A program made the translations under genes and the position numbers. From the NCBI GenBank assembly GCA_029880625.1, contig JAOUOA010000220.1:1-5628 (forward strand): a DNA stretch of 5,628 nucleotides. Reading direction: 5' to 3'. A model generated the notes under the pieces. The model was given only the letters and a program-made list of their open reading frames with translations, was not told the origin of the DNA and made no database searches. Every line of letters starts with the position of its first letter. Within the stretch, counting starts at the first letter, position 1. Positions 1 through 5,628 of this stretch are shown one piece after another. Source of the stretch: Spirochaetia bacterium. Its GTDB lineage: Bacteria; Spirochaetota; Leptospiria; Leptospirales; Leptonemataceae.

Positions 1-1184
1 GTGGATTTCGGAGGCATCACCTTTCCTGCATCTGAAATCGACATGAGCTGCGAAGTGGAAACCGGATGAAGCGAAAACGAAACTGAAAATTTTCCAGAAT
101 CCACAAGCTTTTCCAGTTCTGCTTCGCCCCGAATCCCGCCTACAAATTTTATTTTTTCTGAAGTTCTTGGATCATCCACTCCCAGGAGCGGTCCCAGAAT
201 ATGGTTCTGGAGAATGCTTACATCCAGAAGGCTTACCTCATCAGCGTCACTGTAGAGTTCCGGATTTGCAGTAAGTGTATGCCATTTGCCTGAAAGATAC
301 ATATTGAATTCATGCAGATCCAGTCTCTCCTTTCTGCCCTCTTTTACAGAAAATCCTTTTTTTTCAATTCCTGAAATCAGCAGATCTGCACTGAGGCCGT
401 TCAAATCTGCTACGGCGCGGTTGTAGGGAAGGATATTCAGCAGATGATCGGGAAAAAGAACAGTAAGAAACCAGTTAAATTGTTCGTTTCCGTCAAATGT
501 TCCTGCACGTTCGCGTCTGAGGTTGGCGACTCTGGCAGAAGATGCCGCCCTGTGATGTCCGTCTGCAATATAAACTCCCGAAAGTTTTTCTGCTGATGAA
601 ATCAGTCGCTGAATATTTTCGCCTCCGCCGTAAATCCTGTGCCGCACTTCATTTTCTGTAATATCATAAAGTGGTTCACCGGAGGCAGTTGTTTCCAGAA
701 TCTCTGCAAGTTCTGGAAGAGCCGAATTCCTGTACATGAGATAAATCAATCCAGTATTGGCGCCGACCGTATCAATATGTTTTGTTCTGTCATCTTCTTT
801 CTCACGGCGGGTAAATTCATGCTTCAGAATCCTGTTTTCGGTATAATCGTCCACATGGAGACAGGAAACCAGTCCATACTGAGATTTCCCGTTCGCATCA
901 AGCCTGTAGACAAACACGGAAGGCTCCGCATCACGCTTCATGAGACCTTCAAAAACCAATCGTTCCAGGTTTGCCTTTGCTTTTGCATAGATTTCCTCGT
1001 CGTAAGGATTGTGTCCTTCCGGGAAATCAATTTCTGAACGGACAATGTGCAGAAAAGAATTTTGATTGTCTCCGGCAAGAGTTCTTGCCTCTTCTGTATC
1101 CACCACATCGTAAGGTGGGCAGATGATTTCATGCGCTTTTTCTTTTACAGGACGAAGAGCCCTGAATGAATTTACTTTCACCAT
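1..1184 (-). CDS. DUF1015 family protein (COG4198-like), 3' end beyond the window
   Basis: My translation gives 394 complete codons from ATG at 1184 with no stop before the left edge. The family is recognised from its conserved blocks: ICPPYDVV (residues 21-28), NSFLHIVRSEID (42-53), a charged KHEFTRREKEDDRTKHIDT block (121-139), IADGHHRAASSARV (206-219), and a C-terminal VMPPKS (389-394). In relatives the last block is followed by only about 15-25 residues, so little is missing. The protein looks soluble: there is no signal peptide or membrane segment. The biochemical activity of DUF1015 is unknown. The ADGHHR and HEFTR blocks, rich in His, Asp and Arg, look like a catalytic or ligand-binding site, but that is inference. 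Family members are, as I recall, often found near serine-biosynthesis genes (serA, serC); none is visible here, though the downstream side is cut off. ATG was chosen because the family's N-terminal FRALRP block begins seven residues in and no in-frame ATG lies close upstream. There is no Shine-Dalgarno sequence. Family assignment is firm; function is not. Confidence 0.9.
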   Translation of the reverse strand, partial: MVKVNSFRALRPVKEKAHEIICPPYDVVDTEEARTLAGDNQNSFLHIVRSEIDFPEGHNPYDEEIYAKAKANLERLVFEGLMKRDAEPSVFVYRLDANGKSQYGLVSCLHVDDYTENRILKHEFTRREKEDDRTKHIDTVGANTGLIYLMYRNSALPELAEILETTASGEPLYDITENEVRHRIYGGGENIQRLISSAEKLSGVYIADGHHRAASSARVANLRRERAGTFDGNEQFNWFLTVLFPDHLLNILPYNRAVADLNGLSADLLISGIEKKGFSVKEGRKERLDLHEFNMYLSGKWHTLTANPELYSDADEVSLLDVSILQNHILGPLLGVDDPRTSEKIKFVGGIRGEAELEKLVDSGKFSVSFSLHPVSTSQLMSISDAGKVMPPKS

Positions 1185-1316
1185 GAAAATACTTGAATTC
1201 AGAGATTGTCTTAAATGAAAAGCTTTATTTAAATTCTTTTTTCCAGGACAAGTAAAAATGAAAAAGAGAAAAGAAAGAAAAAATCGTAAATCTTGATATT
1301 TTTTACATCAGGAAAC
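1185..1316 (-). other. Intergenic gap between ferritin-like gene and DUF1015 gene
   Basis: This 132-base AT-rich gap holds a homopurine run on the plus strand (1260-1283), which reads as a pyrimidine tract in the transcribed direction, and a weak hairpin beside it (see the separate entry). It must contain the leader of the DUF1015 gene if that gene has its own promoter. I see no clear -35/-10 pair and no ribosome binding site before the ATG at 1184. The spacing also allows readthrough from the ferritin-like gene. Confidence 0.5.
1260..1304 (-). terminator. Possible weak intrinsic terminator after the ferritin-like gene
   Basis: On the minus strand, just after the stop codon at 1317, an AT-rich stem (arms 1295-1304 and 1278-1285, eight pairs with one bulged A at 1298, nine-base loop) is followed by a pyrimidine-rich tract (1260-1277). 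The stem has only one G-C pair and the tract is interrupted by Cs, so termination would be inefficient at best. It may only attenuate readthrough into the DUF1015 gene, or be chance in AT-rich DNA. Confidence 0.3.
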
Positions 1317-1970
1317 TCAGGATGACTTTCGAAGATTTGATTTTCCTTTTTTGAGTTTTGCACGAACGACATCTTTTTCAGGCCGGCGGCCGGCAGTGTC
1401 CGGAGTTTTCTGAACTTCTTCATGGATCTGGTCATCGTCCCAGTAATAATCTTTTCCAATATTCTGCGATCCCTGAGGAAATAGCGCAAGATACGACTGA
1501 ATCATCAGCCTGTTTTCATCCTGAAAATTTGACAGAGTCTTAAACAAAAGCTGAATGGACGGATCTTTGAATCGCTTGATCATTTTACCGTAAAATTCAG
1601 AATTGTCAGCATGTTCTCTTGCTGCCAGAACCAGAGCTTCCTGTTCATCCTCACCTACATGCTGATCTGTATTTCGGTCAAGCCTGCGCATGAGTTTGTA
1701 AAGAGATGTATTTTGAAAACTCTGGACATCTGCAGCCATTTTCAAGTTGGGCTGTGCATTATTTTTTAAGACATCCTCCCTGATATGCTCGATTAATTTG
1801 ATATGCTCGTTTACATCCCCTGCAAGCATGGAAAAAAGTTTTTTTATTTCTCCTGCAGGAAGGCTTTCTGCATGGCGCAGGTAAAACTGATGGACTCTTT
1901 CTTCATGATTGATGCAGGCATTAACGGTTTCAAGAAAACCCGTCTTATTTACAGGAACAAATGGAGGCAT
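1317..1970 (-). CDS. Small ferritin/rubrerythrin-fold protein, degenerate diiron site, basic tail
   Basis: The 217-residue product shows the two-fold repeated helix pattern of rubrerythrin-like four-helix bundles (COG1633 type). Helix 1 is around residues 13-36 (HEERVHQFY), helix 2 around 40-63 (LFSMLAGDVNEH), helix 3 around 107-132 (AAREHADNSEFY) and helix 4 around 137-162 (LLFKTLSNFQDEN). Family members use a Glu and an ExxH motif in each half to bind two irons. Here, by hand alignment, only E23 and H56 keep their places. The second-helix Glu is V53, the third-helix Glu is H120 (or slips to E119), and the last ExxH reads Q150-x-x-N153. A working ferroxidase or peroxidase centre is therefore doubtful. 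A tail from about 163 is polar and ends in a run rich in Lys and Arg (203-217). There is no signal peptide, and the rubredoxin domain of true rubrerythrins is absent. The ATG at 1970 has no Shine-Dalgarno sequence; the three preceding bases are CCC. The fold call is fairly good; the function is unknown. Confidence 0.75.
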   Translation of the reverse strand: MPPFVPVNKTGFLETVNACINHEERVHQFYLRHAESLPAGEIKKLFSMLAGDVNEHIKLIEHIREDVLKNNAQPNLKMAADVQSFQNTSLYKLMRRLDRNTDQHVGEDEQEALVLAAREHADNSEFYGKMIKRFKDPSIQLLFKTLSNFQDENRLMIQSYLALFPQGSQNIGKDYYWDDDQIHEEVQKTPDTAGRRPEKDVVRAKLKKGKSNLRKSS

Positions 1971-2006
1971 GGGAGTATATTTAATATAGTTCTTTTTTGA
2001 GTAAAG
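1971..2006 (-). promoter_or_regulatory. Possible promoter directly before the ferritin-like gene
   Basis: Between the ileS terminator and the ATG at 1970 the minus strand reads as AT-rich DNA with two -10-like hexamers, TATATT and TATACT, the second only three bases before the ATG. No good -35 hexamer sits at 16-18 bases from either. If the nearer one were used, the transcript would be leaderless or nearly so, which would fit the lack of a Shine-Dalgarno sequence. This rests on sequence resemblance only. Confidence 0.3.
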
Positions 2007-2045
2007 AAAAAATTTGAAAGATGATAGGAAAAATCATCCTTCAAA
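2007..2045 (-). terminator. Rho-independent terminator of ileS
   Basis: An inverted repeat pairs 2013-2025 with 2033-2045: 13 pairs without a gap, one of them a G-U wobble in the minus-strand RNA, closed by a seven-base loop (2026-2032). On the minus strand the stem is followed directly by six Ts (2012 down to 2007). It lies 28 bases after the ileS stop codon. The geometry is classic for an intrinsic terminator, though the stem is low in G+C. It separates ileS from the ferritin-like gene downstream. Confidence 0.85.
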
Positions 2046-2073
2046 CTGCTCCCGATAGCGGATTACCTCTCCC

Positions 2074-5000
2074 TCATTCCTGTAGTTCTTTCCAGATGAA
2101 AATCTTCAGCTGATTTTCACCAAGCGTGATTTCATCTTCTCCTGAAGGCTTCCCTTTTGCAGGCTTTTCCAGTACTGCTGAAAGAGTTTCCCCTTCAACG
2201 TAATTTCTGAACATTTCCACAGCTCGTGCAAATTCTCCTTCGCTTCCCTCTATGTAAATCTGGATTCTGTCGGTAACATTGAGCCCGGATTTTTTTCGGA
2301 GTTCCTGAATATTTCGTATAAGATCCCGGACAAGCCCTTCAAGAATCAGTTCCTCGCTGAGCTGGGTGTCCAGAGCGACAAGCAGTCCATTGCCCTCTGC
2401 TGCAGAAGAACCTTCTTTTGATAAAGATTCAATAATAAAATCTTCAGGCTCAAGTTCAATGGCATTACCGTTGCTTCCGATCTGAATCGTTTCGCCGGCT
2501 CTTGTTTTCAACGCGATTTCTGCAGGGTTGGAAGTTTTCAAGAATTCCTGCACTTCACGAACTCTCGGTCCAAGACTCTTTCCAATACGCGGAAGGTTGG
2601 GCTTGATCCGGTACTGGATAATTCCTGCAGAATCATCCAGGAATTCCAGCTCCTTTACATTCAGCTCTTCAAGAAGTACTTCTCTATTTTTTTCGATGGC
2701 GGAACGGTCTTCAACTTTATTTACGTGAATCATTAAACGCGAAAGTGGCTGGCGCACTTTCACGCCGGACTGCATCCGCGCCGCTCTTCCCAGTTCTGCC
2801 GCATTCTGCACCGTATTGCCTTCATGAAGCATTGTTTCATCATACCATTTTTTAAAATCGGCTTTCGGCCATCCGGAGATATGTACGCTCTTCGGAGCTT
2901 TTTTTGAAGCAAACGAAACCAGATTCCTGAAAATTTCATCCGAAGCAAACGGTGCAAAGGGTGCAGTCAGCCTGACAAGCGTTACCAGACATCTGTGGAG
3001 CGTATCGTATGCGCCAAGCTTATCTTTATCCAGTTCGCCTTTCCAGAAGCGTCTGCGGTTCCTGCGAATGTACCAGTTGGAGAGACTGTCGGCGAAACCC
3101 TCAATCAAACGTCCTGCTTTCTGAGAATCATATTCTGTAAGAGCCCGGTCCACATCCCGGATCAGAATTTGAAGCGAAGAAAGTATCCATCGGTCGATTT
3201 CAGGACGTTTCTTGAATGTGGGCGCCCCGGCAATCGGATTCTCCCAGTCATTGGAAAGCTTTATTCCGTCTACATTTGCATACATTGCAAAAAAACCAGC
3301 GCTGTTTTTCAGCATATTAAAAAAACCGTGAACAATGCTGACCGGGTCATTCGGATTTCCCGGATTGCCGACACGGCGCGAATTTCCTGCGGGAGCTCCG
3401 GTTAAAAAATACCAGCGGATGGCATCGGCTCCATGCGAAGAGAATACGTCATTCGGATTGACGGTATTCCCCTTGCTCTTGGACATCTTTTCGCCTTTTG
3501 CATCAAGCACATGACCAAGACAGACTACATTTTTATAGGACGCTTTTCCAGAAACCATGGTTGAAATGGCAAGAAGCGTATAAAACCATCCGCGGGTCTG
3601 ATCCACAGCTTCCGAAATAAAATCGGCAGGAAAAAATTCTTCAAATTCTTTTTTCCCGCGGACGGGCCAGCCCCACTGAGCATAGGGCATCGCTCCTGAA
3701 TCAAACCAGCAGTCGATAACTTCGGGAACTCGTTTCATTTTTTTCCCGGTTTTCTTATGCTTGTAGGTGACCGAATCAATAAAGGGCCTGTGCAGATCCA
3801 TCCCCGTCAGCTTTTTTCCCGAAAGCTTTTCCAATTCCTTAACGCTTCCGATAATATCATAATTTCCTTCGCCATCCGTCCATACAGGAAGCGGAGTTCC
3901 CCAGTAACGTTCCCGAGAAAGCGCCCAGTCTCTGTTGTTTTCCAGCCATTTCCCGAAACGCCCTTCTTTAATATGATCGGGAACCCAGTTGACTGCTGCA
4001 TTATTGCGGATTAGCTCGTTACGAACCTTCGTTGTACGGATGTACCATGCATCTTTTGCATAATAGAGAAGCGGAGCTCCCGTTCTCCAGCCAAAGGGGT
4101 ATTCATGGCGGTATTTTTCTGATTTCCATAAAAGTCCGCGTTCTTTTAAATCTCTGATAATTTCGGGATCTGCATCCTTGAAGAATTTTCCAGCAAGCGG
4201 TCCGTGGATGAACTTTCCGTCAAGACCCACACCGTAGAGAACAGGCAGATCATGCTTCTGACCTGCTTCCAGGTCATCTGCGCCGTAAGAAGGAGCGATA
4301 TGAACAATTCCTGTTCCCGCATCCATTGTAACAAACTCAGCATGAATGGTGTAATGCTTCTTTTTCCCTGCATCATCAGGCACCCAGTTGAAAAGAGGTT
4401 CGTATGAAATTCCGGCAAGATCTCCGCCAGAAAGCGTTTCCAGGATCTTGTGTGGTTCATCTCCCATAATGGATTCGCAGAGGGAGCCGCCCACGATTAA
4501 TCTTTCGCCGTCTTCCCGTTCAATCCAGCAGTATTCTTCCGATGAGGAAAGAGCAAGGGCGACATTGGAAGGAAGCGTCCAGGGCGTTGTCGTCCAGACA
4601 AGAAAGGAAGTATTCGCAAATCGGAGGTCCTGAATTTTAAAACGGACTGTAACGGATGGATCATCTACAGTTTTGTAGCCGAGGGCGACTTCAGCATCGG
4701 ACATGGTTGCTCCCATGACAGGATCAAAAGGAACGACTCTGTATCCCTGATAGATTAAATCTTTTTCCCAGATGATTTTAAGAAGAGACCATACCGATTC
4801 AATATAATGGTTATCCATTGTAAAATATGCTTTTTCCAGATCAATCCAGAATCCAAGCCTTTCACTGAAGGATTTCCATTCATCTACATATTGAAGTACG
4901 GATTTTCTGCAGAGCTGATTGAACTTCTTAAGGCCGTATTTTTCTTCAATTTCTGATTTTGTTTTGATGCCGAGCTGTTTTTCTACTTCTCTTTCCACAG

Positions 5001-5274
5001 GAAGTCCATGACAGTCCCATCCTCCCATACGGGGAATTTTATACCCTTTCTGTGTATAAAAGCGGATATAGATATCTTTGAAAACTCTGGATAGTACATG
5101 ATGGATTCCAGGTTTTCCGTTTGCAGTGGGCGGGCCTTCAAAAAAAACATATAGCGGTCCGTTTTTATTCTGATTGATGCATTTTTTAAATAAATTTTCT
5201 TTTTTCCAGAAAGAAAGGATTTCCTGCTCGCTTTCGGAAACTGATTTACGGGATGAGAATTCAGGGAAGGACAT
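2074..5274 (-). CDS. ileS: Isoleucyl-tRNA synthetase, IleRS2 (eukaryote-like) class
   Basis: This cytoplasmic enzyme activates isoleucine with ATP, charges tRNA(Ile), and hydrolyses misformed Val products. The 1066 residues fit the usual IleRS2 length. Domains in order: Rossmann catalytic core with the first signature motif in variant form, GIHH at 56-59; the GWDCHGLPVE block (85-94); the inserted CP1 editing domain (about 205-400) with its threonine-rich WTTTPWTLPSN (227-237) and the GTGIVHIAP...GADD block (320-334), whose aspartates belong to the deacylation site; the core resumes with DCWFDSG (521-527) and KMSKS (596-600); then the helical anticodon-binding domain (about 690-850) and the IleRS2-type C-terminal region. 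The C-terminal zinc-cysteine cluster of IleRS1 enzymes is absent, and with the length this supports the IleRS2 call. Editing motifs look intact. ATG at 5274 is used because the family N-terminus starts here and the next in-frame Met is residue 84. There is no good Shine-Dalgarno sequence: an AAGGGG lies about 20 bases upstream, too far. The gene ends at its own terminator. Confidence 0.97.
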   Translation of the reverse strand: MSFPEFSSRKSVSESEQEILSFWKKENLFKKCINQNKNGPLYVFFEGPPTANGKPGIHHVLSRVFKDIYIRFYTQKGYKIPRMGGWDCHGLPVEREVEKQLGIKTKSEIEEKYGLKKFNQLCRKSVLQYVDEWKSFSERLGFWIDLEKAYFTMDNHYIESVWSLLKIIWEKDLIYQGYRVVPFDPVMGATMSDAEVALGYKTVDDPSVTVRFKIQDLRFANTSFLVWTTTPWTLPSNVALALSSSEEYCWIEREDGERLIVGGSLCESIMGDEPHKILETLSGGDLAGISYEPLFNWVPDDAGKKKHYTIHAEFVTMDAGTGIVHIAPSYGADDLEAGQKHDLPVLYGVGLDGKFIHGPLAGKFFKDADPEIIRDLKERGLLWKSEKYRHEYPFGWRTGAPLLYYAKDAWYIRTTKVRNELIRNNAAVNWVPDHIKEGRFGKWLENNRDWALSRERYWGTPLPVWTDGEGNYDIIGSVKELEKLSGKKLTGMDLHRPFIDSVTYKHKKTGKKMKRVPEVIDCWFDSGAMPYAQWGWPVRGKKEFEEFFPADFISEAVDQTRGWFYTLLAISTMVSGKASYKNVVCLGHVLDAKGEKMSKSKGNTVNPNDVFSSHGADAIRWYFLTGAPAGNSRRVGNPGNPNDPVSIVHGFFNMLKNSAGFFAMYANVDGIKLSNDWENPIAGAPTFKKRPEIDRWILSSLQILIRDVDRALTEYDSQKAGRLIEGFADSLSNWYIRRNRRRFWKGELDKDKLGAYDTLHRCLVTLVRLTAPFAPFASDEIFRNLVSFASKKAPKSVHISGWPKADFKKWYDETMLHEGNTVQNAAELGRAARMQSGVKVRQPLSRLMIHVNKVEDRSAIEKNREVLLEELNVKELEFLDDSAGIIQYRIKPNLPRIGKSLGPRVREVQEFLKTSNPAEIALKTRAGETIQIGSNGNAIELEPEDFIIESLSKEGSSAAEGNGLLVALDTQLSEELILEGLVRDLIRNIQELRKKSGLNVTDRIQIYIEGSEGEFARAVEMFRNYVEGETLSAVLEKPAKGKPSGEDEITLGENQLKIFIWKELQE
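3475..3489 (-). other. KMSKS signature of IleRS
   Basis: Codons for residues 596-600 read K-M-S-K-S, the second class I synthetase signature. Its loop stabilises the transition state for aminoacyl-adenylate formation. It is canonical here, in contrast to the altered first motif. Confidence 0.95.
5098..5109 (-). other. GIHH, swapped HxGH signature of IleRS
   Basis: Codons for residues 56-59 read G-I-H-H where class I synthetases normally have H-x-G-H; the first and third positions are exchanged. The flanks (FFEGPPTANGKP before, VLSRVFKD after) are normal, so this is not a frameshift or sequencing artefact. The same G-x-H-H form is known from other IleRS2 enzymes, such as those of mycobacteria (PGAHH) and Priestia megaterium. 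Confidence 0.93.
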
Positions 5275-5628
5275 TGACCAAAAATTGAAAATGGCCCCTT
5301 TTTTTCAACATTAAGTTCATGTCACAACCCTGAAAACTTCATTTTCTTTGATTTTATTCCATACTTTAGCAAATCAATGGATTTTCGAAAGGAAACAAAA
5401 ACAAATTTATTTGACCGCAGGAAGGATTGGAAAAAGATGATCTTAAAGAAGTCTCCTCATCCGTAACCCGGCGCTGGAATTTTATACCAAAAATGGTTTG
5501 TGTTTTGAGCCTGTTTTCATATATCTTAATGAAAGCAAGTTTTCAAATCAGTTGAGATCTGGAGAATGGTTTTGATCCTGTATCTGAGGCTCAAAAATTC
5601 GGCAATTTTCGTTAAAATGGACAGTAAC
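5275..5628. other. Region upstream of ileS with no convincing gene
   Basis: About 350 AT-rich bases. On the plus strand one frame stays open from 5278 to a TAA at 5466, with its only early ATG at 5377, giving a 29-residue basic peptide (MDFRKETKTN at its start); it has no ribosome binding site and I recognise no family. On the minus strand a short open frame runs in from the right edge to a TAA at 5526 (33 residues), which could be the tail of a neighbouring gene or chance. I see no tRNA, riboswitch or T-box. The region most likely holds the ileS promoter and untranslated leader. Confidence 0.5.
5351..5377 (-). promoter_or_regulatory. Possible ileS promoter
   Basis: On the minus strand TTGATT (5377-5372) and TAAAAT (5356-5351) resemble sigma-70 -35 and -10 hexamers. 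The 15-base spacing is shorter than the ideal 17. Transcription would start near 5344 and give a leader of roughly 70 bases. In AT-rich DNA such matches arise often by chance, so this is a candidate only. Confidence 0.25.

Noticed and set aside
639..1037. 132-codon open frame on the plus strand
   Set aside because: It is antisense to the DUF1015 gene, whose conserved blocks leave no doubt which strand codes.
1260..1283. 24-base homopurine tract
   Set aside because: A possible simple-sequence or triplex-forming tract, but it has no regular repeat unit and sits in AT-rich intergenic DNA where such runs are common; noted only as part of the weak terminator candidate.
1229..1489. 86-codon open frame on the minus strand overlapping the end of the ferritin-like gene
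   Set aside because: It is a different frame over the ferritin-like C-terminus followed by low-complexity pyrimidine-rich DNA translated as Phe, Ser and Leu; no family is recognisable.
2995..3405. 136-codon open frame on the plus strand
   Set aside because: It lies wholly within the ileS coding sequence on the opposite strand, in the well-conserved region, and its translation resembles no family.
5275..5400. T-box riboswitch in the ileS leader
   Set aside because: A GGGTTGTGAC stretch on the minus strand loosely recalls the T-box core, but it lacks the conserved GGTACCGCG portion, there is no terminator/antiterminator pair, and the space before the ATG is too short.
5526..5627. 33-residue open frame entering from the right edge on the minus strand
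   Set aside because: Too short and without recognisable motif; another minus-strand frame is open for a similar length, so neither can be called a gene end.
1..5628. Mobile element, CRISPR array, toxin-antitoxin or defence system
   Set aside because: No transposase, integrase, terminal inverted repeats, spaced direct repeats or defence-type domains were found on either strand.

Overview
The window is a stretch of an ordinary bacterial chromosome. All three genes I can support lie on the minus strand, so transcription runs from high to low coordinates. From upstream to downstream they are isoleucyl-tRNA synthetase (ileS, complete), a small ferritin/rubrerythrin-fold protein (complete), and a DUF1015-family protein whose last residues lie beyond position 1. 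Base composition is moderately AT-rich. None of the three start codons has a convincing Shine-Dalgarno sequence. I cannot fix the phylum: the synthetase is of the eukaryote-like IleRS2 class, which is scattered across many bacterial phyla, and the other two families are also widespread. No mobile element, CRISPR array, tRNA or rRNA is visible.

Layout: 5275-5628 is about 350 bases with no convincing gene and presumably carries the ileS promoter and leader. 2074-5274 is ileS. 1971-2073 holds a clear intrinsic terminator (13-bp stem, 7-nt loop, six Ts on the transcribed strand), followed by an AT-rich stretch that probably contains the promoter of the next gene. 1317-1970 encodes the ferritin-like protein. 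1185-1316 is a short AT-rich gap with a pyrimidine-rich tract and a weak hairpin. 1-1184 is the DUF1015 gene.

The genes do not form an evident pathway. The terminator after ileS argues that it is a separate transcription unit from the two genes downstream. IleRS charges tRNA(Ile) and proofreads valine. The roles of the other two proteins are not established.

Two points deserve attention. IleRS carries a swapped class I signature motif, GIHH in place of HxGH, a variant linked to very high mupirocin resistance in other IleRS2 enzymes. The ferritin-like protein appears by hand alignment to have lost most of its diiron ligands and to have gained a strongly basic tail. I saw no undescribed multi-gene system.
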